This document shows, one piece after another, positions 13,368 through 23,371 of a stretch of DNA of 64,000 nucleotides (its first letter is position 1; every line of letters starts with the position of its first letter). The notes below the pieces were generated by a model that was not told the DNA's origin, did no database searches, and saw only the letters and a list, made by a program, of their open reading frames with translations. The stretch lies in contig CANQCZ010000003.1 in NCBI GenBank assembly GCA_947591215.1, forward strand, positions 16,334 to 80,333, read 5' to 3'. The translations under genes were made by a program, and so were the position numbers. The DNA is from an uncultured Bacilli bacterium (GTDB lineage: Bacteria; Bacillota_I; Bacilli_A; RFN20; CAG-449).

Positions 13368-13655
13368 CTAAGAAAAGATAATTACAACATTGCCATTATC
13401 GAAAATATAACTATTGCCGTTATGATAAAAGACCGAATAATATGTCGCATCATTAGCTAACTTATCACTTAAGTTTTTTAAATGCTCTTGTTCTAAAACG
13501 ACCGCTTGCTTTTCAGATTCTAAAGCTTGATTTCTTGTATAAGCATTGTAGACATTTATCGATACTACCAACAAAAGTCCAATCGAAAAGATAAAAATAA
13601 AAAGCGAAAAAATACTAATGATTCGATTGGTTTTTATCGATACTTTCTTTTTCAT
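13368..13655 (-). CDS. divIC: DivIC/FtsB-like septum formation initiator
   Basis: Short TM + coiled coil protein in conserved yabQ-divIC-spoIIE position. Confidence 0.75.
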   Translation of the reverse strand: MKKKVSIKTNRIISIFSLFIFIFSIGLLLVVSINVYNAYTRNQALESEKQAVVLEQEHLKNLSDKLANDATYYSVFYHNGNSYIFDNGNVVIIFS

Positions 13656-14046
13656 TGCGTTTTTCCTTTCGATTTTTCTTTTGTTTAATTATACCAATTA
13701 CTTTCTGTTTTTTCAATTTTGCCGGAATAATAATTTCTTTTTCTATGACCTTCGCGACCGATTCAAATACTTTATTAAAATGTTGTGCATAAAATCGATA
13801 ATATATAAGTGCTCCAAGAAAAATACCTAAGATATAAAAAATATTTAAAACACCATCAGTGTAAAAGCAAAGAAAGGAAAAATAAAAGAGAGTCGAAATC
13901 AAGAAAAAAACAACTTCGCAAATCAAGCGTACAAAAAAGCTTTTACAATGGTAAAAAAGTCGATTAAATGCCGACCATGAAAAAAGCAGTAACGCTCCAA
14001 AAAGCATCGACCCTATAAATGCTTGAAACTGATTCAATAAAGGCAT
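13615..14046 (-). CDS. yabQ: YabQ-like spore cortex biosynthesis membrane protein
   Basis: 143 aa multi-TM protein between yabP and divIC; basic C-terminus. Confidence 0.75.
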   Translation of the reverse strand: MPLLNQFQAFIGSMLFGALLLFSWSAFNRLFYHCKSFFVRLICEVVFFLISTLFYFSFLCFYTDGVLNIFYILGIFLGALIYYRFYAQHFNKVFESVAKVIEKEIIIPAKLKKQKVIGIIKQKKNRKEKRNEKESIDKNQSNH

Positions 14047-14330
14047 TATTTAAAGAGTTTTGAAAAAAATCCTTCTTTGCTTTTGTCTTTTGTTTTTCCA
14101 ACGTATTGAACACTATCCACTCGATCCCCTTTAATCGAAAGAATTCCTTTTTGCAAGTCCATAGTTCCTAACGCTAATTTTTGACCGCTGATGTGAACAT
14201 GTCCCAAAATCGTTTCAATCAAAAACTCATCACTATCAAAACTATCTAATTTCGTTACTCCAGTGAGTTCAACACTAGTTCTAGATGCTATAGTGATTTT
14301 ACTATCTCCATGCGTATCCATCGTTTCCAT
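14046..14330 (-). CDS. yabP: YabP family sporulation protein
   Basis: SKITIASRTSVELTGVTKLDSFDSDEFLIETILGHVHISGQKL, typical YabP/YqfC fold sequence. Confidence 0.88.
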   Translation of the reverse strand: METMDTHGDSKITIASRTSVELTGVTKLDSFDSDEFLIETILGHVHISGQKLALGTMDLQKGILSIKGDRVDSVQYVGKTKDKSKEGFFSKLFK

Positions 14331-14369
14331 AAAAAAACCTCCACTTAGTAATTCTTATGTGAAGGTCTT

Positions 14370-14627
14370 TTAAATAATTACTTTATCTTCTAATATTTCA
14401 AACATCTCCGAAGCACCATTTTTAGTAGTATGCTCTTTAATTTCACGAACTGCAATCTTCAAAATTCTTTCGCCTAATGTCAATTCAAGAACATCGCCGA
14501 CTTTTACCTCAGAGCTAGGTTTACAAACTTTGCCGTTTAATTTTACAAACCCAAGATCTAACACATCTTTAGCGATTGTTCTTCTTTTAATCACACGAGC
14601 ATTTTTTAAATATTTATCAACTCTCAC
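14370..14627 (-). CDS. rqcP: S4-domain RNA-binding protein RqcP (YabO)
   Basis: MRVDKYLKNARVIKRRTIAKDVLDLGFVKLNGKVCKPSSEVKVGD. Confidence 0.9.
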   Translation of the reverse strand: MRVDKYLKNARVIKRRTIAKDVLDLGFVKLNGKVCKPSSEVKVGDVLELTLGERILKIAVREIKEHTTKNGASEMFEILEDKVII

Positions 14628-14630
14628 TTT

Positions 14631-15161
14631 TTATCCTTTCATCATATTGCTAATAAGAAGAGCAAACGTCTCAATCGTCTTTATTTCTCCGTCATCTAAA
14701 GCTTCTTTACGGATAAAAATTATCGATCCAATAGGATTATCCAATAAATAAACCGGAAAAACCACAGATGCTTCTGATTCTTCTTGATTTAATTTTATCA
14801 TCATCGTTCCTTTTTGTGAATGAGTTTTTATCCTCATTAAATCAACGACTTCATTATCCAATAAACTTCCCGGAGCATATGACATTCTTCTCTCGCCATA
14901 AGAAGCAAGAATCATTTCTAAATCAGTAATTAAAACTGTTCCCGCTAATTTTTCATATATGCTAATCGCGATTTTGTGGAACATTTCTCCTGATCCCTTT
15001 AGAGTTGAATATTTGTCTAGAACAATATGATTATTTTCATCCAAAAAAATTTCAACGTTATCATTTTCGTTAATCATCAAACGTTTTCGCATATGAATCG
15101 GAATCACAATTCTTCCTAAACTATCGACTCTTCTAATTACACCATTAGACATCATAATCAC
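14631..15161 (-). CDS. spoVT: SpoVT-like AbrB-family regulator with GAF domain
   Basis: RRVDSLGRIVIPIHMRKRL AbrB motif plus C-terminal GAF-like domain; adjacent to mfd. Confidence 0.88.
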   Translation of the reverse strand: MIMMSNGVIRRVDSLGRIVIPIHMRKRLMINENDNVEIFLDENNHIVLDKYSTLKGSGEMFHKIAISIYEKLAGTVLITDLEMILASYGERRMSYAPGSLLDNEVVDLMRIKTHSQKGTMMIKLNQEESEASVVFPVYLLDNPIGSIIFIRKEALDDGEIKTIETFALLISNMMKG

Positions 15162-15179
15162 CGATTCTTACTATTTCCA

Positions 15180-18100
15180 TTATTTAACCAATTTATTAAT
15201 AGCAATCAAAAGTTTTTCTAAGTCATCCAAATATTGTCCGGTTTTTATTAACCTTAACTTCAACTTACGATTTTGATATGAAACACGAATATTTTTGGCG
15301 ATATCTTGAACCTCATTAAAAAGCAAAATACCGATTTTATTAATTCTTGAAGCTTCTGAAGATAATTCGATAATAATCTGACCGCCTTCTTCTTTTACTG
15401 ATTCAATACCTTGATTGGAAGATAAAATATCGATCTTTCTTTTTCTAAGTAATGCTTCTACTTCTTTTGGCAATCGACCATAGATGTCCCTGATTTTTGC
15501 GCGATACAGAATCAGTTGTGGAAGCGTATTGATTTCTTGGATCTCTTGATATAGCTCGAGTTTATCACCGTCATCCGCATAAACTTTTGGAATATAACCC
15601 TCAATTGGAATATTAGTTACTCTAGTAACGACTTTTTCTTTTTTTATTCCCTTTTTTTCTTCAATCACTTCGTTTAACAAGCGAATATACATATCGATGC
15701 CGACGGTTTCTATAAACCCGGATTGTTCTGAACCTAAAATATCTCCGGCTCCTCTAATCGTCAAATCACATTGGGCAATTTTATATCCCGATCCTAGTTC
15801 GGCAAATTCTTTAATCGCACTCAACCGCTTTCTCGCTTTTTCATTTAAAACCTTGTGTTCATTGTATAGCAAATAAGCGTAGGCGATACGATTGCTTCGA
15901 CCTACCCTGCCTTTAATTTGATATAGCTGAGAAAGTCCAAAAGTATCAGCTTCTTCAATAATAATCGTATTGGCATTTGGAATATCGATTCCCGTTTCGA
16001 TAATCGAAGTACAAACTAAAATATTCACTTCACCGTTATATACCTTATTCATCGTATCTTCAACCACTTCGCGATCCATTTGACCATTGCAGACCGCAAC
16101 TTTGGCGCCTTTAATTTGAGTTTGTAAATTACGGGCTACTTGAAAAATGTTACTTACATGGTTATGTAAATAAAACACTTGCCCATTTCTAGCTAATTCT
16201 CTTTCTATTACTTCTTGCACGAGGCTTTTAGAATAAAGCATCACATATGTTTGAATCGGCATTCGATTAATTGGTGCACTGTTTAAAGTCGAAACGCTTC
16301 GTATACCTAAAAGTGACATTTGTAAGGTTCTTGGAATCGGGGTTGCAGTCAAAGTGAGAACATCTATTTGATTGGCAATTTCTTTAATTCGTTCTTTGTG
16401 TTCCACTCCAAAACGTTGTTCTTCGTCGACAATCAATAATCCTAATGCCGGAATTTCTATTTCTTTAGACAACAAGCGATGAGTACCGATGATAAAATCA
16501 ATCTTCTTTTCTTTAATCTGCTTAATGTTCTCTTTTTGAGTGCTTTCGTTCACAAAGCGCGAAAACAAAGCGATTTTTACTCCAAAAAGCGCAAATCTTT
16601 CTACTGCTCGCTCATAATGTTGGCGAGCAAGAATCGTGGTTGGACAAAGTAACGCGACCTGTTTCCCGCTTAATATCGCTTTAAACGCAGCACGAAATGC
16701 CACTTCGGTTTTTCCAAATCCGACATCCCCACATAAAAGACGATCCATCGGTGTGCTTTTTTCCATATCTGCCTTTATTTCCGCTATCGCCTTTTCTTGA
16801 TCTTGTGTTAACGGATACGGAAAAGCTCTTTCAAATTCCCGTTGCATATCGTCATCGTTTGCAAAAGCAAATCCTTCGACACTTTCACGTTTTGCGTATA
16901 ATTCTAAAAGTCTCTCAGCCATCAAATTGACCTTTTCTTTAATTTTCTTTTTTGTTTTGCTCCATTCATTACCACCCAAATGATTTAATTTAGGAACTGC
17001 GCCTTCTTTTGAAACAAATTTGCGTACTAATTTAAATTGTTCAAGAGGGACATAAAGCACTTCTTTTTTTTGATATCTGATTTTTAGAAAATCTTTTTTT
17101 ATTCCTCCAACTTCAAGATTTACGATTGCTTCAAATTGTCCGATCCCATTTTCTTCATGCACCACATAATCCCCGATTTGAAGATCTTCATAGGAATTTA
17201 AAACCTTCGCTTCTTTGTATCGATGCATAAAGCGCGTTAAATGATTTCGATACCCAAAAATTTCACGAGCCGATAGATAACAAACTCGCTCATCGATAAG
17301 TTCAAACCCTTCATTAAGATTCATCTTGCAGATTCCTAAATTGCCTTTAGGTGAAGAATTAGGTTCAATAATTTCATATTCTCTTTCATATTCGTCAAGA
17401 TATTCAATAAAAGTGTTAAATTGTGTTTCACCGAGAGCGACGATGACTTTATTTCCTTCTATTATATATTTATCGATAATTTCTAGCGCTTTAAATATCG
17501 AACCTCCCAGAAAAGGAATCGGTCGCATTCTAAGGCTTTGATCATCAATATGATTGAATTGACTAGAAACTAATAAATTATTTTTGTTTTGTGCGATAAT
17601 CTTTTCAAAATCCAAATTAAGTTTTATTTTTTCTAGTGTATATCCTTTTTTAGCTAATTCAGCATAAAAATCAAAAGCTTCGTGAACATTGAGATCGTAA
17701 GCATCACGACATCTAGTTATATCATATATCACTGTAGTATCAGGCTCAAAATATTGTAAAATAGAATATGGATCATCATTGAAATATGAGTAATATTTAT
17801 ACGTATTTTCATTAAAACCATTTTCTTGAATATCATCTAAATCGTTTCTTGTTCTTTCGATTAAATTTGTTTTAGACTCAAAATCGAGCTTCGTGTTTTC
17901 TTCTTCAATTTCAGATTTTATCTTAGTTATTCCTCTTTCAAGTTGTTCAGGAGTAATTAAAAGTTCATTAGATGGAAAAATCTTTACAGAAGCTAATTCT
18001 TCGTTTGTTGAACGTTGTGTTTCGATTGAAAAATAGTGCAACGATTCAATTTCATCGTCAAAAAAGTTTATTCTTACCGGTTGCTCTAAGTTTATAGGAA

Positions 18101-18632
18101 ATATATCGAAAATTTCACCACGTTTTGCAAATTGCATGCTTTGATCAATTTTATTGACGCGATAAAATCCATTTTCTAGCAATTTTCTTTCTAAAAGATT
18201 AATGTCGATGATATCTCCTTTTTTTAATTCATAACAATGTGCTTGAAACAAATCCTTATTTGGTAAAATTCTTGTCACCGCGGCAGTGTGAGTGATTAAA
18301 ATTTTATAATCTTGTTTTATTGCTTCTGACATCACAAATAAACGTTGCGCCAATAATTGCTTGGAGACAACGGCTTGATTAATTCTTAAAACTTCATCGC
18401 AAGGAAAAAACAACACGTTTTCTTCGCCTAGCAAAAGCGATAGTTTATCGTATAAATCTTGTGCACTATATAAATTAGGAACGATTATCGCGTATTTTTG
18501 GGGTTCTTTGTTATAAGCGCTCGCGATGAGATACGCTAAAGAAATAATATCTGTCGCAACAAAAGTTCCTTCTTTTTTCAGAAAGTTTGTGACTACTTTA
18601 TTTTGTGATATTTTATCGAAAATTAGGTTCAT
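15180..18632 (-). CDS. mfd: Transcription-repair coupling factor
   Basis: 1150 aa; CarD-like RNAP interaction domain, GDVGFGKTEVAFRAAF, DEEQRFGV helicase motifs. Confidence 0.97.
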   Translation of the reverse strand: MNLIFDKISQNKVVTNFLKKEGTFVATDIISLAYLIASAYNKEPQKYAIIVPNLYSAQDLYDKLSLLLGEENVLFFPCDEVLRINQAVVSKQLLAQRLFVMSEAIKQDYKILITHTAAVTRILPNKDLFQAHCYELKKGDIIDINLLERKLLENGFYRVNKIDQSMQFAKRGEIFDIFPINLEQPVRINFFDDEIESLHYFSIETQRSTNEELASVKIFPSNELLITPEQLERGITKIKSEIEEENTKLDFESKTNLIERTRNDLDDIQENGFNENTYKYYSYFNDDPYSILQYFEPDTTVIYDITRCRDAYDLNVHEAFDFYAELAKKGYTLEKIKLNLDFEKIIAQNKNNLLVSSQFNHIDDQSLRMRPIPFLGGSIFKALEIIDKYIIEGNKVIVALGETQFNTFIEYLDEYEREYEIIEPNSSPKGNLGICKMNLNEGFELIDERVCYLSAREIFGYRNHLTRFMHRYKEAKVLNSYEDLQIGDYVVHEENGIGQFEAIVNLEVGGIKKDFLKIRYQKKEVLYVPLEQFKLVRKFVSKEGAVPKLNHLGGNEWSKTKKKIKEKVNLMAERLLELYAKRESVEGFAFANDDDMQREFERAFPYPLTQDQEKAIAEIKADMEKSTPMDRLLCGDVGFGKTEVAFRAAFKAILSGKQVALLCPTTILARQHYERAVERFALFGVKIALFSRFVNESTQKENIKQIKEKKIDFIIGTHRLLSKEIEIPALGLLIVDEEQRFGVEHKERIKEIANQIDVLTLTATPIPRTLQMSLLGIRSVSTLNSAPINRMPIQTYVMLYSKSLVQEVIERELARNGQVFYLHNHVSNIFQVARNLQTQIKGAKVAVCNGQMDREVVEDTMNKVYNGEVNILVCTSIIETGIDIPNANTIIIEEADTFGLSQLYQIKGRVGRSNRIAYAYLLYNEHKVLNEKARKRLSAIKEFAELGSGYKIAQCDLTIRGAGDILGSEQSGFIETVGIDMYIRLLNEVIEEKKGIKKEKVVTRVTNIPIEGYIPKVYADDGDKLELYQEIQEINTLPQLILYRAKIRDIYGRLPKEVEALLRKRKIDILSSNQGIESVKEEGGQIIIELSSEASRINKIGILLFNEVQDIAKNIRVSYQNRKLKLRLIKTGQYLDDLEKLLIAINKLVK

Positions 18633-18633
18633 T

Positions 18634-19194
18634 TTAATTAAATTTACTCATCGCATAATGGAAATCGTGATCGATAATTGCGTCGATTGCTTCCAAAGCT
18701 TTTTTTCGTGCTTCTGTTAAGAGCGCCTCTTCTTCTGCGCTCGGTTTAGATAATACGTAATCAATCACACTATAAATAGGATGTCCGATTCCGATTTTAA
18801 TCCGTTTTATTTGATCTGTTTTTAAAATATCGATAATGTTTTTAATACCTTTTTGTCCTCCGGAAGATCCACCTTCACGTAATCTTATTTTACCGCATGG
18901 AAGATCCATATCATCATATATAACAATCAAATTTTCAATCGGGATTTTATAAAATTGCATGATGGCAAAAACCGCTTCACCAGAAAGATTCATATAAGTG
19001 TAAGGTTTTAGAAGCAAAATATCTTGATTGTGATATAATATTTTTTGATATTTACCTTTAAAGCCGTCTTTATCTACTTTGATATTGTTTGTGCTTTCAA
19101 ATGCTTCAATTACTGAAAAACCAGAATTGTGTCGTGTGTTTGCATATTCTTTACCTGGATTACCTAATCCGACAAAAAGTAACATAAAGTTCAC
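18634..19194 (-). CDS. pth: Peptidyl-tRNA hydrolase
   Basis: LLFVGLGNPGKEYANTRHNSGF, YDDMDLPCGKIRLREGGSSGGQKG. Confidence 0.96.
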   Translation of the reverse strand: MNFMLLFVGLGNPGKEYANTRHNSGFSVIEAFESTNNIKVDKDGFKGKYQKILYHNQDILLLKPYTYMNLSGEAVFAIMQFYKIPIENLIVIYDDMDLPCGKIRLREGGSSGGQKGIKNIIDILKTDQIKRIKIGIGHPIYSVIDYVLSKPSAEEEALLTEARKKALEAIDAIIDHDFHYAMSKFN

Positions 19195-19238
19195 ATCCTT
19201 TAAACTATAATATTATAGCATAGAAAGGGATTCTCGTC

Positions 19239-20564
19239 ATGAAAAAAAAGACTTCTCCATTTAGATATTCGACCGGTCTTTTTGCGTTAACGCTTCTTAC
19301 GCAACTTTTTCACGGATTTTCTTATACATATTATGTCGATCAAGCGGCACTTATAACGATTAACCTTGCAACTTTAAGTAAAATAATCTTTGTAATCGTC
19401 GATGGTGTCAATGATGTTATATTTTCGGCTTTAAGTGAAAAAACGCGTAGCCGTTGGGGAAAGCGATTGCCGTGGTTAGTAACCTGCATGCCTTTTTTAG
19501 CATTATCTGTAATTTTGACTTATGCTGTAAGTCCTGAAACGGGTTTTTCGACAATTCAATTTTTTATTTTCTATCTTTTTATTTCTATTACTTTCGAAAA
19601 CTTTTCAACCATCATGTACACCAATTACTATGCTTTGTATCCTGTTTTATTTGTCGAAGAAAAAGAGCGAAGCAAAGTCTCATCAATCCGACATATCGGA
19701 GAACTTCTCGGAATGGCGATTTGTCTTGTAGCGTCACCTTACTTGGTAGAATTGATCGGCTACATCGGTCTTGGAATCGTTTATGGCATTATTTATATGG
19801 CGATAATGATCTATTGTGTGACCGGAATTAATTATAAACAGGCCGAAGACACAGTGAATACTAAACCATATTCTTTTCGCCAAACGATCAAAGACGCATT
19901 CACCAACAAAGCTTTTTTAATATACAATATAGCCGTAAGTTTTAATCAAGCTTGCCTTGGTGTTTTGGTGACAATCTATCCTTTATACGCAAAATATGTC
20001 TTAAAGGTAAATTCTTTAGAACAAGGTATTTTAATGGGAATACTATTTGTCGCGGTAATCATTTCCGTGCCTCTTTGGTACAAAGCAATGCAAAAATGGG
20101 GTTATCGAAAATGTTGGAAAATCTCATACATTATCTTTCCTTTTTTACTTGCTGCTTTAGCAATCCCATACAATTTTATAAGTGGTATTATCGTCGTATC
20201 TGTCGTGGGACCGGGAGTTGGAGGAATAATGATTACTCCAGATTTGATGGGTGCTGAAATTATCGATATGGATAAAAAGAAAAATGGCGTCTCAAGAGAA
20301 GCTTCCTTTCTATCTATGGGTAGCGTTTTGCAAAGATTATCCGTGGCAATATCTGCGATTTTCATGAGTTTAGTAAGCTCGCTTTTTGGTTATGTCGATG
20401 GCAATAATCCAGGACCAAATCCCGATTTAACTTTCCGTGTCGTGACTGGTGCGATGTTACCGATAATCGGTTTTTTAGGATCGATATGTGCCGTTATCTA
20501 CATTTATCTATCCAAAAAAGATTTTGATAAAATTACCAATAATCTTTACGTTGATAAAAATTAA
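19239..20564 (+). CDS. GPH-family (MelB-like) sugar:cation symporter, MFS
   Basis: 12-TM-like protein with SEKTRSRWGKRLPWL signature. Confidence 0.8.
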   Translation: MKKKTSPFRYSTGLFALTLLTQLFHGFSYTYYVDQAALITINLATLSKIIFVIVDGVNDVIFSALSEKTRSRWGKRLPWLVTCMPFLALSVILTYAVSPETGFSTIQFFIFYLFISITFENFSTIMYTNYYALYPVLFVEEKERSKVSSIRHIGELLGMAICLVASPYLVELIGYIGLGIVYGIIYMAIMIYCVTGINYKQAEDTVNTKPYSFRQTIKDAFTNKAFLIYNIAVSFNQACLGVLVTIYPLYAKYVLKVNSLEQGILMGILFVAVIISVPLWYKAMQKWGYRKCWKISYIIFPFLLAALAIPYNFISGIIVVSVVGPGVGGIMITPDLMGAEIIDMDKKKNGVSREASFLSMGSVLQRLSVAISAIFMSLVSSLFGYVDGNNPGPNPDLTFRVVTGAMLPIIGFLGSICAVIYIYLSKKDFDKITNNLYVDKN

Positions 20565-20590
20565 AAAGCACAGATTTTTATCTGTACTTT
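20564..20590. terminator. Bidirectional terminator between convergent genes
   Basis: AAAAAG..CAGA/TCTG..CTTTT stem between MFS and DUF1540-like ORF. Confidence 0.5.
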
Positions 20591-20898
20591 TCAATATAGT
20601 TTATGCATTTTGCTCCGACTGCTTTTCGATCGACCCGCAAATGATGAACCGTGCATTTATTGGCATAGAAATGACGGCAAGATGAAGCGTCACATAACAC
20701 GACATGTTCATCTGTCTCTAAGGAAAAAGGCTGATCAGAAGCAAATTCATACTCCCATTGCGCAAGTTTAGAATCATCATCTCGTCTTTTTTCATATGAA
20801 CGGCAATAAGCAGTATTGCTCACTTGAATTCCTTTTTTAGTGCAGTGAGTACAGTAATTGTGATCACAAGTATGATCGTGACATTTTAAATTTGGCAT
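20578..20898 (-). CDS. Cys-rich protein with two DUF1540-like modules
   Basis: Repeated CxxxxCxHNYCTHCTKKGIQVSNTAYCRSY and CDASSCRHFYANKCTVHHLRVDRKAVGAKCINY. Confidence 0.7.
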   Translation of the reverse strand: MPNLKCHDHTCDHNYCTHCTKKGIQVSNTAYCRSYEKRRDDDSKLAQWEYEFASDQPFSLETDEHVVLCDASSCRHFYANKCTVHHLRVDRKAVGAKCINYIEKYR

Positions 20899-21068
20899 AA
20901 TTTCACTCCTTTACTTTGTTAGTATGGCTTATTAAAACCGTTTTATTAAATTATCGGTGATGGTAAATAATAAATTTGTAACTTTTAGAATATATTCAAA
21001 CTAGTTCTTGTGGTTGTTTTTATTGCTTTTTATTTGTAAGATATAAATGCACTAATGAGGTGGATGAA

Positions 21069-21968
21069 ATGAAATCTTTTTTCTTAAATACTGCAAAAGG
21101 AGCGCTTATTGGAATCGCTTGTTTAATTCCCGGAGTAAGCGGAGGAACTTTAGCCATCATTCTTAATGTTTATGACAAATTATTAAATGCAGTAAGCAAC
21201 ATTACCAAAGATTTTAAAAAATCATTGTTAACTTTACTGCCATTTGCTATCGGTATCCTTTTAGGTATTGCCGCTTTAATTATTCCATTACAATGGGCAT
21301 TAGCCAATTTCCCATTTCCTACCGCGACTTTGTTTGTCGCTTTAATTATCGGACAATTGCCTTCATTGTATCGCAATGTTCAAGGATATGAAAAAGCAAC
21401 TAATTTTTTAATCAGTGCCATTCCATTAATTTTAGTTATCGGGCTTTGTGCCATTAATTTATTTACCAATACACCTGATGTCACTTTAATAAACATTCAA
21501 TGGTACATGTATATTGTCTTGTTTTTGGTCGGCTTTTTGGCTTCCGCAACTCTAGTTGTTCCTGGAGTTTCCGGTTCAATGGTTTTAATGCTTGTCGGAT
21601 TTTATAAACCGATTTTGGATGTGTGTGCTCAATTATTACATTTTGAAAATATTTTTCAATCTATTTTAATTTTGATTCCTTTCGGTATTGGAATTATTAT
21701 CGGCTTTTACTTTATGTCAAAATTTATTTCATTTTGTTTAGCAAAATGGAAAATACAAACATTCTTCGCTATTATCGGTTTCATTGTCGGTTCTTTAGCG
21801 GGAATTTATATGCAAGTTGATTATAGTATTCAAATCGATTTAATCCAAATTATCCTTTCGATCGTTCTTTTTGTCGGCGGAATTGTCGGCTCATATTCCT
21901 TAGATTATTTAAATCGCAAATATAATAAAAAACTAACCGAAGAGGAGTCAAAAGATGAATCTAGATAA
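21069..21968 (+). CDS. DUF368 family membrane protein
   Basis: KGALIGIACLIPGVSGGTLAIIL and VVPGVSGSMVLMLVGFY duplicated motifs. Confidence 0.85.
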   Translation: MKSFFLNTAKGALIGIACLIPGVSGGTLAIILNVYDKLLNAVSNITKDFKKSLLTLLPFAIGILLGIAALIIPLQWALANFPFPTATLFVALIIGQLPSLYRNVQGYEKATNFLISAIPLILVIGLCAINLFTNTPDVTLINIQWYMYIVLFLVGFLASATLVVPGVSGSMVLMLVGFYKPILDVCAQLLHFENIFQSILILIPFGIGIIIGFYFMSKFISFCLAKWKIQTFFAIIGFIVGSLAGIYMQVDYSIQIDLIQIILSIVLFVGGIVGSYSLDYLNRKYNKKLTEEESKDESR

Positions 21969-22539
21969 TATTGTCAGTCGTTTTTTTCTTGAAAATCTTC
22001 ATGGCTCAGATTTTATTAATCGGGTCATGATTATTTTTTCTAAACTCGGAAGCGGTGGCACCATTTGGATTATATTTTTATTAACGATTTTAATCGTTCA
22101 ACTTTGCCGCAACAAAAAATTTTCGATGACAATCGTCTTTGCCCTTGTAATTTTATTATTAGGGTGGCTTTTTAATGATTATTTCTTAAAAATCATTATC
22201 AATCGTTCAAGACCTTATACTGAAATCGATGGTTTTTCAGAATTTATGATTTCGATGAATTATCCATTCCCTTCCGGATCTTCTTTCCCTTCAGGGCATT
22301 CTTTTTCATCGTTTTCTGCCGCAACAATGATATTTCTATATCACCGCAAATTAGGTTTAATCAGTTTTCCACTAGCGTTTGCAATCGCTTTTTCAAGAAT
22401 CTTTGTCGGCGCTCATTATTTTAGCGACGTTTTAACCGGCTCATTTTTAGGGGCTTCTTTCGGATGTATTCATTTTTTAATCTGTCAACAAATTTTTTCC
22501 AAAACCCATTTAGGGGATTTAAAATATGCGTCTCGATAA
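21955..22539 (+). CDS. PAP2-family membrane phosphatase
   Basis: INRSRP, SGHSFSSFS, RIFVGAHYFSDVLTG phosphatase motifs. Confidence 0.9.
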   Translation: MNLDNIVSRFFLENLHGSDFINRVMIIFSKLGSGGTIWIIFLLTILIVQLCRNKKFSMTIVFALVILLLGWLFNDYFLKIIINRSRPYTEIDGFSEFMISMNYPFPSGSSFPSGHSFSSFSAATMIFLYHRKLGLISFPLAFAIAFSRIFVGAHYFSDVLTGSFLGASFGCIHFLICQQIFSKTHLGDLKYASR

Positions 22540-23218
22540 GTATCTGTCTAATTCCGGATATGGCAGTCGTAAAGAGGTAAAATTCTTAATAAAACACGGA
22601 CAAGTTAAAGTTAACGAACAAATAATAAAAGACGATTCCTTTCACGTTATGCCTGAAAAAGATCTTGTTTTCGTCAATGACTTAAAAGTTAATTTTCGTC
22701 AAAATCATTATATCCTTCTATATAAACCGGAAGGATATATTTCTTCTACCGAAGACGAAAGCTATCCTTCAGTTTTGAATCTTGTTAATGATTTTCGCCA
22801 CGCTGCTCTTTTTCCGGTTGGACGTTTAGACGTAGATACCACAGGTGTGCTACTTCTTACCGATGATGGGGATTTAGCCCACCGGCTTTTATCTCCCAAA
22901 AGGCATGTCAATAAAGTATATCGCGTAACTGTGGACCATTCTTTAAGTGACAAGTTAATAGATTATTTTAAAGTTGGTATTTTGCTTGACGGCAAGAAAA
23001 CTCTTCCCGCAACTTTAACTATTCTTTCTGATTTAGAAGCCGAGGTTATTTTAAATGAAGGAAGATTTCATCAAGTCAAACGAATGTTTTCTGCTTTTAA
23101 TTACACCGTGGTTTCGCTTAAAAGAATCCAATTTGATTGCTTGACTTTAAAAGGGTTAAACGTTGGTGAATATCGTCTTTTAAGCGAAAGCGAAATTGAA
23201 AAACTAAAAAACCATTAA
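22526..23218 (+). CDS. 16S rRNA pseudouridine synthase, RsuA/RluB family
   Basis: S4 domain MRLDKYLSNSGYGSR plus PVGRLDVDTTGVLLLTDDGDL. Confidence 0.93.
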   Translation: MRLDKYLSNSGYGSRKEVKFLIKHGQVKVNEQIIKDDSFHVMPEKDLVFVNDLKVNFRQNHYILLYKPEGYISSTEDESYPSVLNLVNDFRHAALFPVGRLDVDTTGVLLLTDDGDLAHRLLSPKRHVNKVYRVTVDHSLSDKLIDYFKVGILLDGKKTLPATLTILSDLEAEVILNEGRFHQVKRMFSAFNYTVVSLKRIQFDCLTLKGLNVGEYRLLSESEIEKLKNH

Positions 23219-23371
23219 AATCAGTGTTCTTAGGAACATATTCACTAACGGTTACAATTTAACATTTCGCATTTAAACATCTACAATTTTCTATTTAAAC
23301 ATGCTAAAATAGCGAAGTAGCATAAAATTGTTAATAATAATATTAACAACATAGAATGTAGGAGGAAATTT

